Notes: a model not told the origin generated them from the letters alone. Positions 1 to 7,494 are shown, counted from the first letter of the stretch. The stretch is DNA of 14,278 nucleotides from JAZLIL01 sp045617405 (GCA_045617405.1 JAZLIL010000119.1:1-14278); one strand, 5' to 3'. Program-made: numbers and translations.

Positions 1-1087
1 ATGCGATAACGTCATCGTGCTCGAGTGCATAGGCAAAATCAGCTTCTGTCATGACGTACTCACCGATAAGACGCTTGGAGATTCTTGTTCCAAGCTGGGG
101 AGCAATGTCGTAGAGATATGCATGCTCAAAACCCGCCGGGCATGCTTCCCTGAGGTAAGCAAGGACATCACGGATGGTGTCTCTTGTTTCGATTTCTGTC
201 TGTGTCTGATCCTTTACGCATGCGCAGTCCTTGTTGGGATGCCAGTTGTTGATCCAGAAGATTGTTGAATCGTTGCTCGCGATGGGAATGTTTCTGAATC
301 CGGCTTTTTCTGCCATGCCCTTGCGGAGAGCAGCGTAAGCTTCAGGGTGTGCGTCCTTCCACTCGTTGAAGGCCGGAGCGTTGCAGCCGCCGATGCGCCA
401 GACGAGAGCTGTTGTGTTGGCACGCGTAACTTCATCCGACATTGAGCTGAACGATGCACCTGCGCGTGAGTAGATGTCGCCGTCACCGGAGGCATCAATT
501 GTAATCTTTGCGAGAATGGCTTTACGGCCTTCCTTTGATTCGTAGAACACACCTTTAAGGACACCGTTCTCAACAATTGGTTCAACACCCAGGCAGTGGT
601 ACATGACATGTATGACATCCTTGTGCTCGAGGAGCATCTTATCAAGCTCAATCTTGAGCTGATTGGGCTCAAAGTAAACGCTTCTTACAAGGCATGAGGG
701 CTTGCAGCCTTCGTAACCGCCGCGGCTTACGCAGTCGATGTGGTTCTTCCAGCGAAGAACGAGAGCAGGGTCTGTACTTCCTAGTTCATCCATTGACGGG
801 CCGGCAACAGCACCGGGGATCTTAGAGAGACGGTCGAACCATTCCTCCTGAAGACCTCTTACGAAGGGCTTGTTGTACCATGAGAGATTGGGGACCATAA
901 TAACATAGCCGCCTGTCACATCTCCACCCATGTATCCGTAGCGTTCAAGCAGAATAACGTTCTTTGCGCCGGCTCTGGCAGCTGCAATGGCAGCAGAATG
1001 TCCTGCTGCACCACCGCCGACAACGAGAATGTCGCAATTGGCTTCGATTGTTATTTCCCTTTGCTTTTCGATAATTTTATCTGCCAT
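1..1087 (-). CDS. FAD-dependent oxidoreductase (PF12831-like), 3' end cut off by window edge
   Basis: Reading from ATG at 1087 gives 362 codons with no stop before the window edge, so the C-terminus is missing. An AGGAG ribosome binding site lies about 9 nt upstream. The N-terminus has a Rossmann dinucleotide-binding motif, VVGGGAAGHSAA at residues 22-33, with the ribose-binding acidic residue in LLER near 46-49. It is followed by YGYMGGDVTGG at 50-60. DASGDGDIYSRAG at 198-210 and APQLGTRISKRLIGEY at 329-344 are typical of the FAD_oxidored family. I see no signal peptide or heme motif, so it should be a soluble cytoplasmic flavoprotein. Cysteines are frequent (119, 128, 132, 165, 235, 288, 290, 316), and C128/C132 and C288/C290 are close pairs. 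The substrate is unknown. It lies 81 nt downstream of the SLC13 permease gene on the same strand, so it probably acts on the imported compound. A role as an enoate or hydroxy-acid oxidoreductase is only an inference from the neighbouring dehydratase operon. Confidence 0.85.
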   Translation of the reverse strand, partial: MADKIIEKQREITIEANCDILVVGGGAAGHSAAIAAARAGAKNVILLERYGYMGGDVTGGYVIMVPNLSWYNKPFVRGLQEEWFDRLSKIPGAVAGPSMDELGSTDPALVLRWKNHIDCVSRGGYEGCKPSCLVRSVYFEPNQLKIELDKMLLEHKDVIHVMYHCLGVEPIVENGVLKGVFYESKEGRKAILAKITIDASGDGDIYSRAGASFSSMSDEVTRANTTALVWRIGGCNAPAFNEWKDAHPEAYAALRKGMAEKAGFRNIPIASNDSTIFWINNWHPNKDCACVKDQTQTEIETRDTIRDVLAYLREACPAGFEHAYLYDIAPQLGTRISKRLIGEYVMTEADFAYALEHDDVIA

Positions 1088-1115
1088 TTATTATCTCCTG
1101 TTTTTTATATAAACT

Positions 1116-1152
1116 GCGGATACACTGCCCGTATTCAGACAGTGTATCCCGC
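1116..1152 (-). other. Intercistronic hairpin between permease and oxidoreductase genes
   Basis: GCGGATACACTG (1116-1127) pairs with CAGTGTATCCCGC (1140-1152) with one bulged base, giving a 12-bp stem and a 12-nt loop. In the direction of the operon the stem is followed by AGTTTATAT, a poor U-tract. Partial termination or an mRNA stability/processing element is therefore more likely than full termination. On the plus strand the stem is followed by TTTT, but no plus-strand gene ends here. Confidence 0.55.
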
Positions 1153-1155
1153 TTT

Positions 1156-1171
1156 TAATCAGGCCTGATTA
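1156..1171. repeat. Perfect 16-bp palindrome over the permease stop codon
   Basis: TAATCAGGCCTGATTA is a perfect palindrome with no spacer. Its right end is the stop codon of the SLC13 permease gene (1169-1171). It lies 3 nt from the 1116-1152 hairpin. It could fold as a short RNA hairpin, or be a protein site or chance; nothing in the sequence decides. Confidence 0.5.
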
Positions 1172-2647
1172 GAATACTAAGCCAAAGATGATGCAGAGGA
1201 TACTTGCTGCTACCATATAAAGTACGTTGGTAACAATACCCTTTGTCCAGATGAATTTCGGAGTAACCTCTTCACGGCCGAGAAGGACAGGTGCGTAAGC
1301 GATTGCGCCGTGCGTAAGGAATGCGCACATTGCGGAGATGATTGTTGCTACTGCAAGTACTGTAGCATTTCCTGTGCCCGCCTTTTCCATCTGGCATGCA
1401 AGAGGGATACAAACGGCATTGATGGTGAAGCTGATAGGCATACCGTTTGTGAAGTTTGTGAATACTGTTGATGCAACAACGCAGAGGATAACCATGATTG
1501 GCCATGAAGCATTGCCAAGTACAGGTGAAAGTCCCTCAGCGATAGCAGCCTTGATACCAAGATCATCGGATGCAATGGCATTTCCGAGGATTGTGAAGCA
1601 GCCTGCAACAGCTACGATACCCCACATGGTCTTGCTCTGAAGGAGCTTGATGCCGTTGATGTAGGGCTTGCCGTCCTTTGTCCTCATGAGACAGAGGATG
1701 ATGAAGAGTACAATCCAGATCCAGGTTGAACCGATCTGATTATAGATTCCGAGGATTGCGCTTCCCTTAGGAAGAACAATGCTGATGATGAGGAAGATTA
1801 CACCGACGATCATGAAACCGAAGAGAGTCTTCTGACGTCCGTTAAGTGTGAGGTCTTCCTTTGTAAAGTGCATCTTGTCAACATCAAAGTTCTTAAGAGG
1901 TGAAAGATCTGTCTTCCATACGAACTTCATAAATACTACATAGAGGAGAACGAATACAACGATAACGAGAGTTGCTACCAGGAGGTAGATTCCGTTGTTG
2001 AACTCAAGTCCGCTTGCTTCCATGATACCCTGGATGATGGCGATGGATGAAAGGTGGATTCCCTTGAAGGGAAGAATGTAAGCACCCATTGCTGCGATGT
2101 AGATACCAAGTAAAAGCTCCCTCTTGAGATCGGTGTTCTTGTCAATTCCGCACATCTCACATACACCATCGATGATGGGGTAGAAGAGAAGAAGCATCGT
2201 TGTGGGGCTCGATACGAGAGCAGCACCGATGAGGACCGTCATGAAGAGCACAATGAGGAATGTTGTGGGATGTCCCTTGATTGCCTTGATGCTGAGCATC
2301 TTTCTGGCAAGGACATTGACTGCACCTGACTCTGTTACGGCACCCGTGAGAGCCATAACCCAGATGATCTGCTGGATGGTCGTGTTGCCAAACCAGGTTC
2401 CTAGGATTCCTGATGCGGTTGCGTAGCCGCACATAACAACAGCGAAGAGGCCCATGACTGCCGGCCAGAAGGTCTCGCCTGTTGTGAGGATGATTACAAG
2501 AACGCCTATGAAGATACCGAGAATCGATATTCCGACGTCTGTTATGCCTGCGAACGGAGGAACAATCTTGCCGAAGATGAACATGAACGCAAGACCGACT
2601 ACCGTCCAGACATAGTACTTAACATTGTTGTTTTTTGTTTCTGCCAT
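1169..2647 (-). CDS. SLC13/DASS-type anion permease
   Basis: This 492-residue protein is almost entirely hydrophobic, with about 11-13 predicted membrane segments and no signal peptide. Its length fits divalent anion:Na+ symporters and related SLC13 permeases (ArsB/NhaD superfamily). Two Ser/Thr/Asn-rich re-entrant-like stretches, SSPTTM at 146-151 and TNFTNGMPIS at 397-406, sit in the N- and C-terminal halves. They are placed like the paired SNT motifs of the family but are degenerate. The start at 2647 has AAGGAG 7 nt upstream. The likely substrate is a di- or tricarboxylate or another organic anion taken up with cations; sequence alone does not identify it. It is the first gene of a two-gene unit with the downstream FAD oxidoreductase and is divergent from a LysR gene. 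That arrangement is typical of regulated import and use of an organic acid. Confidence 0.8.
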   Translation of the reverse strand: MAETKNNNVKYYVWTVVGLAFMFIFGKIVPPFAGITDVGISILGIFIGVLVIILTTGETFWPAVMGLFAVVMCGYATASGILGTWFGNTTIQQIIWVMALTGAVTESGAVNVLARKMLSIKAIKGHPTTFLIVLFMTVLIGAALVSSPTTMLLLFYPIIDGVCEMCGIDKNTDLKRELLLGIYIAAMGAYILPFKGIHLSSIAIIQGIMEASGLEFNNGIYLLVATLVIVVFVLLYVVFMKFVWKTDLSPLKNFDVDKMHFTKEDLTLNGRQKTLFGFMIVGVIFLIISIVLPKGSAILGIYNQIGSTWIWIVLFIILCLMRTKDGKPYINGIKLLQSKTMWGIVAVAGCFTILGNAIASDDLGIKAAIAEGLSPVLGNASWPIMVILCVVASTVFTNFTNGMPISFTINAVCIPLACQMEKAGTGNATVLAVATIISAMCAFLTHGAIAYAPVLLGREEVTPKFIWTKGIVTNVLYMVAASILCIIFGLVF

Positions 2648-2678
2648 TTTTTTCTCCTTTCCTTCCTTACAAAACCCT

Positions 2679-2696
2679 TTAGCATTAATATGCTAA
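2679..2696. promoter_or_regulatory. Candidate LysR operator in the divergent region
   Basis: TTAGCAT-TAAT-ATGCTAA is a perfect inverted repeat with 7-bp arms and a 4-nt spacer. It lies between the proposed permease -10 element and the permease ribosome binding site, at the expected transcription start of the minus-strand operon. AT-rich interrupted dyads in a divergent LysR/target region are the classic form of LysR-type sites, so the neighbouring regulator is the best candidate ligand. Binding is inferred. Confidence 0.5.
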
Positions 2697-2700
2697 TTTC

Positions 2701-2728
2701 ATTTTACGAAACATTTTTGCACGGTAAA
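2701..2728 (-). promoter_or_regulatory. Putative promoter of the permease-oxidoreductase unit
   Basis: On the minus strand, TTTACC (2728-2723) and TAAAAT (2706-2701) are separated by 16 nt, a sigma-70-type arrangement with four and five of six consensus matches. The predicted start falls at about 2694, inside the 2679-2696 dyad. Confidence 0.45.
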
Positions 2729-2752
2729 GTAGATTTTCTGCCACATCCGTGC
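2719..2752. promoter_or_regulatory. Wide inverted repeat joining the two divergent promoters
   Basis: GCACGG (2719-2724) and CCGTGC (2747-2752) form a perfect 6-bp inverted repeat with a 22-nt spacer. The left arm overlaps the -35 element of the permease promoter and the right arm abuts the -10 element of the lysR promoter. A dimer or tetramer bound to both arms could control both genes. Six-base arms this far apart can also arise by chance. Confidence 0.35.
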
Positions 2753-2758
2753 TATAAT
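2750..2758 (+). promoter_or_regulatory. Extended -10 promoter of the first lysR gene
   Basis: TGCTATAAT is a perfect extended -10 element (TG-N-TATAAT). The -35 position 17 nt upstream (TAGATT, 2730-2735) is weak, which an extended -10 tolerates. The predicted transcription start near 2765 leaves a leader of about 48 nt before the ATG at 2813. Confidence 0.6.
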
Positions 2759-2812
2759 CAGCACATATTAACAACGAACAAAGCATCGGGAAAGGACAGT
2801 ATCGGAGAGGAC

Positions 2813-3727
2813 ATGAACGACAAAAAGAATGAGTATTTTCTCAAGGTCTGCGAGACCGGCAATATTACGACGGCTGCCGATGAGCTTTTCGTTTCACGAA
2901 GCGTACTTTCAAGAGCACTTCATGATCTCGAGGAGGAGTTCGGGGCGGAGCTCTTTATAAGATCGAAGCAGGGCGTGGAGCTGACGGAGAGCGGAATCAT
3001 AGTTCGCGACATGATGCAGTCGGTAAGCGCAAATTACAAGTACGCAATGTCACGCCTCGACGAGGTGAAGCGTCAGAAGGTTACGGACAGCATCCGCATC
3101 GGCATTACGCCTACAAACGGCCTCGCGAGCTATCGAAGGTATCTGCAGGAGTTTATGAGGGAGTATCCGGATATCAGGCTCTATATCGAAGAGCACTCGG
3201 CCTTTGACATCTGCGCCCTTGTAATGGACTGTTCACTTGACGTGGGAATTTCACCGTCAATTTACGGATCAAGTTATCTTGATACACTTGTATTATATGA
3301 AGACACACTGATGATCGGAATGAGAAAGAACGACCCGCTTGGAAAGAAGAAGGAGATTAATCTGTCCGATCTTGCCGATCTTCCGCTTGGATTTCTGAGC
3401 GCGAAGACGCCGATGGAGGGCATCATCAAGGAGTATATCGATGCTCAGCACAAGAAAGTCAACACTGTTGTGCGTACCTCGGACAAGTCACTTCTTCATG
3501 AGATGACGCGCGAAGGCTCTGTATATCCCTTCCTGACAAAGGAGATTCTCTCGACGTGGAAGGACATCACCTTCAGAAGCGTCAGCTTTGTAACGCCGAG
3601 CGTCATCAGACTCCTGTGGCCAAAGGCAATGGTGCAGCGCCCGGCACTTAAGGAGTTCCTTGACTATATGAAGAGAAAGGCACCGGAGTTTGCACCTGCC
3701 GGTTCTCATCAGACAAGGCCTTCGTGA
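2813..3727 (+). CDS. LysR-family transcriptional regulator (divergent from SLC13 permease)
   Basis: I place the start at ATG 2813, giving 304 residues, the usual LysR length. GGAG lies 5 nt upstream, and the winged helix-turn-helix then begins at once, as is normal for the family. An in-frame ATG at 2690 would add 41 residues encoded by the promoter region and is rejected. Residues 1-60 form the DNA-binding domain, with ETGNITTAADELFVSRSVLS around 14-33 as the helix-turn-helix. The linker helix and LEEEFGAELF follow. From about residue 90 the protein resembles the two-lobed periplasmic-binding-like effector domain (SIRIGITPT, then IRLYIEEHS). It lies between the permease-oxidoreductase unit and the dehydratase operon and could control either or both. 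The inducer is probably a pathway acid or CoA ester, but this is inferred. Confidence 0.88.
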   Translation: MNDKKNEYFLKVCETGNITTAADELFVSRSVLSRALHDLEEEFGAELFIRSKQGVELTESGIIVRDMMQSVSANYKYAMSRLDEVKRQKVTDSIRIGITPTNGLASYRRYLQEFMREYPDIRLYIEEHSAFDICALVMDCSLDVGISPSIYGSSYLDTLVLYEDTLMIGMRKNDPLGKKKEINLSDLADLPLGFLSAKTPMEGIIKEYIDAQHKKVNTVVRTSDKSLLHEMTREGSVYPFLTKEILSTWKDITFRSVSFVTPSVIRLLWPKAMVQRPALKEFLDYMKRKAPEFAPAGSHQTRPS

Positions 3728-3815
3728 TAACTGTTCATGACGGACGGGAATCCGGCATCGGCGAAACGGTGCACTTCTGTAACAAAAATGCGACGATTCA
3801 TGCATAATAAGTGCT

Positions 3816-3844
3816 TTCAGATTTTGAGAAGTCAAGACTATAAT
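3816..3844 (+). promoter_or_regulatory. Promoter of the 2-hydroxyacyl-CoA dehydratase operon
   Basis: TTCAGA (3816-3821) and a perfect TATAAT (3839-3844) are 17 nt apart. The start would be near 3851, leaving a leader of about 26 nt that contains the GGAGAG ribosome binding site. Within the spacer, TTGA-GAAG-TCAA (3824-3835) is a short dyad that a repressor or LysR protein could use. No convincing terminator separates the lysR gene from this promoter, so read-through is possible. Confidence 0.6.
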
Positions 3845-3876
3845 AATCGTAAAAAAGGCTTTCGGAGAGAAAAAGT

Positions 3877-5112
3877 ATGGCTGAAGAAGTAAAGATGAAA
3901 CACCCTGTTGATCCAAACAGTGCGAAGTACAAATTGTCACAGATTGCGGCAAAGGCTTATGCCGATGCAATGGAGGCAAAGAAGAAAGGAGAGCCTGTCG
4001 GATGGTGCTCTTCCAATTTCCCTGTGGAGATTCCCGAGACGCTCGGACTTAATGTGGTCTATCCCGAGAATCAGGCGGCAGCCATTGCAGCGCGCGGCTT
4101 TGGTGAGCAGATGTGCGGGGTCGCGGAGTCGGACGGTTATTCTAACGACATCTGCGCTTATGCAAGAATTTCGCTTGCCTATGCAAAGGTAAAGGAGTGC
4201 GAGGGGCAGGACATGCCGCAACCCGATTTTCTGCTTTGCTGCAGCAACATCTGCAGCTGCATGATTAAGTGGTATGAGAATCTTTCGAGAGAGCTTTCCA
4301 TCCCACTCATCATGATAGACATCCCGTTCAACCCCGATTACGAGGTATCGGATGCCGAGACGGCATACATCAAAGCACAGTTTCTTGATGCAATCGCTCA
4401 GCTTGAAAGGATTACCGGGCACAAGTGGTCGGATAAGAAGTTCAGGGAAGTAATGGAGCTTTCGGGAAGATCCTCAAGAGCTTGGCTGAAGGCGTCTGCG
4501 GCAGCACACTACACGCCTTCGCCCTTTAACGGTTTTGATCTTCTTAATCATATGGCTGTCATGGTTACTGCCCGCGCAAAACGTGAGGCAGCCGAAGCAA
4601 TGGAGCAGCTTAGCAGGGAATATGAAGAAAACCACGAGAAGGGCGAATCGACCTTCCGCGCGGAAGAGCTATACCGGATTATGTTTGAAGGTATTGCATG
4701 CTGGCCCTGGCTTCGTGTTACGTCAACCGGACTGAAGAGTCGGGGAATCAACATGGTAACGACAATCTACGCTGATGCGTTTGGCTTTATATATGAAGAT
4801 TTTGACGGAATGTGCCGTGCATACGCATCGGTCCCCAATGCGATAAATCTCGAAAAGGCGCGTGACAAACGTGTGAAGCTCTGCAAAGACAACAATGCGG
4901 AAGGACTTCTTGTTCACACAAATCGTTCCTGCAAGCTCTGGAGCGGTTTTATGTACGAGATGAGCCGTCAGATCGGTGAACAGTGCGGCATTCCGGTTGT
5001 CAGCTTTGACGGGGATCAGGCCGATCCGAGAAACTTCTCGGAGGCTCAGTACGACACGAGAGTTCAGGGTCTCACCGAGATAATGGAAGAGAGAAAGGGG
5101 GCGAGGGCATGA
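3877..5112 (+). CDS. hadB: 2-hydroxyacyl-CoA dehydratase, HadB/FldB-like alpha subunit
   Basis: This is the larger subunit of a radical 2-hydroxyacyl-CoA dehydratase, which removes water from an (R)-2-hydroxyacyl-CoA to give an (E)-2-enoyl-CoA after single-electron activation. Its 411 residues fit HadB/FldB-type subunits (about 400-410). Family landmarks are VYPENQAAAIAA at 61-72, NDICAYARISL at 90-100, CCSNICSCMIKWYENLSREL at 121-140, HTNRSCKLWSG at 347-357 and SFDGDQADPRNFSEAQ at 376-391. The likely [4Fe-4S] ligands are C93, C126 and C352, with C121, C122 and C128 nearby. C44 in GWCSSNFP is an extra cysteine near the N-terminus. The start has GGAGAG upstream, and the stop overlaps the next gene by 4 nt, giving translational coupling of the two subunits. 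The family assignment is firm. The symbol follows the closest type I recognise, and substrate specificity is open (hydroxyisocaproyl-, phenyllactyl- or another 2-hydroxyacyl-CoA). Confidence 0.92.
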   Translation: MAEEVKMKHPVDPNSAKYKLSQIAAKAYADAMEAKKKGEPVGWCSSNFPVEIPETLGLNVVYPENQAAAIAARGFGEQMCGVAESDGYSNDICAYARISLAYAKVKECEGQDMPQPDFLLCCSNICSCMIKWYENLSRELSIPLIMIDIPFNPDYEVSDAETAYIKAQFLDAIAQLERITGHKWSDKKFREVMELSGRSSRAWLKASAAAHYTPSPFNGFDLLNHMAVMVTARAKREAAEAMEQLSREYEENHEKGESTFRAEELYRIMFEGIACWPWLRVTSTGLKSRGINMVTTIYADAFGFIYEDFDGMCRAYASVPNAINLEKARDKRVKLCKDNNAEGLLVHTNRSCKLWSGFMYEMSRQIGEQCGIPVVSFDGDQADPRNFSEAQYDTRVQGLTEIMEERKGARA

Positions 5113-6227
5113 CAACAGCCGAACTTCTGACGAAATTTCATGAGATAGCTTCCAACCCGCGTGCGCAGATGGATCGTTATCTTGCCGAAGGGCGCAGGGT
5201 CATTCTTACGGCACCTGTATATACACCGGAGGAAATCATCCACTCGATGGGCATGATTCCGATGGGAGCGTGGGGCGCAGACATCAGGATAAACGAGGCA
5301 AAACAGTACTTCCCGGCTTTTATATGCTCAATTATGCAGTCGATTCTTGAACTCGGGATGAAAGGAGCTTATAAGGGTGCTTCGGCGATTGTGATCCCGT
5401 CGCTTTGCGATTCGCTAAAGTGCCTTGGCGAGAACTGGAAGTACGCCGTGAAAGACATTCCTTTCATTCCGATGACCTATCCCCAGAACAGGGTGCCGGA
5501 ATTCGGACATGATTTTACACACGCCGGTTACGCTCGTGTAATCCGCGATCTCGAGAAAATAACGGGGGAGAGCTTTAGCGAGCAGAACCTTCTTGCTTCC
5601 ATCAATGTATATAAAGAACATGACTGCATAATGCGTGACTTTGCTTCAATTGCTGCATGTCACCCGGAATTGCCCGCTTCATCGAGAAGCGATGTGTTTA
5701 AGTCTGCATTTTTCATCGAGAAGAGTGAGCACACGGCTATTGTTCGCGAGCTGATTGAAAGCCTGAAAAATGATGAGCCGGGGCGTTTCGGAATAAAAGT
5801 CGTGACGAGTGGAATTCTTGCCGATTCACCGGAGCTTCTTGCTATCTTTGATGATCTTGGAATGAATATTGTGGCAGATGATGTTGCGGCAGAATCGAGA
5901 CAGTACAGGACTTATTCTACAGCTGTCGATAAATCGGCACTTGATATTCTTGCAGACAGATTCTGCAGCCGCGACTGCTGTTCGGTACTGTACGATCCGG
6001 AAAAGAAGCGCGTAAAGACGGTTCCGGCAATGGCGGTTGAAGCCGGGGCGAGCGGCGTAATAGTCATCCTCACGAAGTTTTGCGATCCTGAGGAGTTTGA
6101 TTATCCGTTGATCAGAAAAGAGTGCGATGCTGTGGGAATGCCTTGTATTCTCGTCGAAGTTGACCGTCAGATGCAGAACCTCGAGCAGGTCCGCACAGCA
6201 CTTCAGACATTTTCCGAAATGCTGTAG
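5109..6227 (+). CDS. hadC: 2-hydroxyacyl-CoA dehydratase, HadC/FldC-like beta subunit
   Basis: This is the smaller partner of the heterodimeric dehydratase. It carries a second [4Fe-4S] cluster that relays the activating electron. Its 372 residues match the HadC/FldC size. Landmarks are PVYTPEEIIHSMGMIPMGAWG at 36-56, KQYFPAFICSIMQS at 65-78, IPSLCDSLKCLGENWK at 96-111, TSGILADSPELL at 233-244, DDVAAESRQYRT at 257-268 and KFCDPEEFDYPLIRKE at 323-338. C73, C100 and C325 are the three expected cluster ligands. The stretch after the ESRQYRT motif lacks the DVP-type sequence I remember from HadC, which might affect the substrate pocket. The ATG lies inside the end of the upstream gene (ATGA overlap). 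The CoA-transferase gene starts 19 nt downstream. Confidence 0.92.
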   Translation: MTTAELLTKFHEIASNPRAQMDRYLAEGRRVILTAPVYTPEEIIHSMGMIPMGAWGADIRINEAKQYFPAFICSIMQSILELGMKGAYKGASAIVIPSLCDSLKCLGENWKYAVKDIPFIPMTYPQNRVPEFGHDFTHAGYARVIRDLEKITGESFSEQNLLASINVYKEHDCIMRDFASIAACHPELPASSRSDVFKSAFFIEKSEHTAIVRELIESLKNDEPGRFGIKVVTSGILADSPELLAIFDDLGMNIVADDVAAESRQYRTYSTAVDKSALDILADRFCSRDCCSVLYDPEKKRVKTVPAMAVEAGASGVIVILTKFCDPEEFDYPLIRKECDAVGMPCILVEVDRQMQNLEQVRTALQTFSEML

Positions 6228-6246
6228 AAGGAAAGGAAAGACGATT

Positions 6247-7485
6247 ATGCGAAATGACAGAAGACCTCTTGAAGGTGTGAAGGTAGTTGAACTTGCCACG
6301 TTTATTGCAGGTCCGTGCTGCGCGAGGTATTTAGCCGATCTGGGAGCGCAGGTTATCAAGGTTGAATCGCCGAAGGGAGATCCGCTCAGGTATACGGCGG
6401 TCAATGAAGGAAGACCTTTCGGGGATAAGGATGACACGTCCTTTACACTTGAGAATGCAGGAAAGAGCTGCATAACACTGGATACGAAATCGGTAAACGG
6501 AAGAGAAGCACTTGAGAAGCTTATTGCCGGGTGCGATGTTTTTATTACAAATGTAAGGCAGAACGGACTTAAAAGGTCAGGACTTGATTATGAAACGCTT
6601 TCAAAGAAGTATCCGAAGCTTGTTTTCGGGTATGTTTCGGGATACGGCGAGAAGGGACCGGACAAGGATCTGCCGGGGTTTGATTTTACGGCGTATTTTG
6701 CCAGGGGTGGAGTCATGGGAACCATGTTCGATGCTTCTTCGGTTCCGATGACACCGATTGCGGGATTCGGAGATCACCAGGTCGGAATGTATCTGGCATC
6801 CGGAATTATTGCGGCACTCTACAGAGCAAGAGAAACCGGGACAGGCGACATGGTTACGGTCAGCCTTTTTCACACCGCAATCTGGGATGTTGCACTGTTC
6901 CTTCAGGCCTGCCAGTACGGTGACGTTTCGACACAGTTTCCAATTTCGAGGAAGCATCTTGCAAATCAGCTTCAGGTGGCGCATAAGACAAAGGACGGAA
7001 AATGGCTTCAGATTGCGATGCCTCAGTACGATGCCATGTACGACAGGTTTATGAAGGTCATTGAACGTGAGGATCTGATTGGTGATACAAGATTTTTCCC
7101 TCAGAAGAATCTTCAGTCAAATCTTGATGAATTTTATGATATGCTTGATGAGGAGATGGCAAAGTTCACTCAGGATGAGATGTGTGAGCGTATGGACTCG
7201 GCGGATCTTCCCTACGCAAGATGTCAGACATGGGATCAGCTGCTTAACGATCCACAGGCCTGGGGCAGTGATGCCCTTACTAAGGTGAAAATGGCCAACG
7301 GCGAGGAAAGGACGATGGTAAGAACACCGGTCATTTTCTCGGACACCGGGCTTCCAAAGTACGAGAGGGCGGCATTTCTCGGAGAACAGACGAGGGAGGC
7401 GCTTTCGAAGCTTGGCTACAGTAATGAACAGATTGATGCAATGATAGCTGCCGGCGAAGCAACAGACTGCAAGCGTATAGGATAG
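6247..7485 (+). CDS. hadA: Class III (CaiB/BaiF) CoA-transferase, HadA/FldA-like
   Basis: This enzyme transfers CoA between an acyl-CoA product and a 2-hydroxy acid, so the dehydratase substrate is activated without ATP. From ATG 6247 (AAAGGA 9 nt upstream) it has 412 residues, normal for family III. An earlier in-frame ATG at 6127 would overlap hadC by 101 nt and add 40 atypical residues, so I reject it. The N-terminus, LEGVKVVELATFIAGPCCAR at 8-27, with DLGAQVIKVESPKGDPLRY at 31-49, is the CaiB signature. SGYGEKGPDKDLPGFDFTAY at 131-150 carries D146, the candidate catalytic aspartate that forms the acyl-anhydride intermediate. GDHQVGMYLASGIIAALYRA at 175-194 and GTGDMVTVSLF at 198-208 complete the core. 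The motifs look closest to FldA/HadA, which supports a monocarboxylic 2-hydroxy acid such as hydroxyisocaproate or an aryl-lactate. Class I enzymes (Gct, Pct) serve the hydroxyglutarate and lactate routes. The exact substrate is not determined. Confidence 0.88.
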   Translation: MRNDRRPLEGVKVVELATFIAGPCCARYLADLGAQVIKVESPKGDPLRYTAVNEGRPFGDKDDTSFTLENAGKSCITLDTKSVNGREALEKLIAGCDVFITNVRQNGLKRSGLDYETLSKKYPKLVFGYVSGYGEKGPDKDLPGFDFTAYFARGGVMGTMFDASSVPMTPIAGFGDHQVGMYLASGIIAALYRARETGTGDMVTVSLFHTAIWDVALFLQACQYGDVSTQFPISRKHLANQLQVAHKTKDGKWLQIAMPQYDAMYDRFMKVIEREDLIGDTRFFPQKNLQSNLDEFYDMLDEEMAKFTQDEMCERMDSADLPYARCQTWDQLLNDPQAWGSDALTKVKMANGEERTMVRTPVIFSDTGLPKYERAAFLGEQTREALSKLGYSNEQIDAMIAAGEATDCKRIG

Positions 7486-7494
7486 AAGTGCAAA

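Noticed and set aside
214..672. 152-codon open frame on the minus strand inside the flavoprotein gene
   Set aside because: It is in another frame of the same strand as the FAD oxidoreductase, whose motifs fit the family over the whole region. The shadow protein has low complexity and no family features.
2690..2812. In-frame upstream ATG that would extend the first LysR protein by 41 residues
   Set aside because: The extension overlaps the extended -10 promoter and has no ribosome binding site. The LysR helix-turn-helix starts normally at the ATG at 2813, which has GGAG upstream.
3755..3772. Hairpin GCATCG-N6-CGGTGC after the first lysR gene, considered as its terminator
   Set aside because: The stem is only 6 bp with one G-U pair, and no U-run follows. 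Read-through from lysR into the dehydratase operon therefore cannot be excluded.
3488..3979. 163-codon open frame on the minus strand across the lysR end and hadB start
   Set aside because: It is antisense to two well-supported genes and covers the dehydratase promoter. Its composition is rich in Arg, His and Cys and has no recognisable domain.
6127..6246. In-frame upstream ATG that would extend the CoA-transferase by 40 residues
   Set aside because: It lies within the conserved end of hadC and encodes a basic, Cys/Ser-rich tail unlike any CaiB N-terminus. ATG 6247 has a ribosome binding site and gives the family length.
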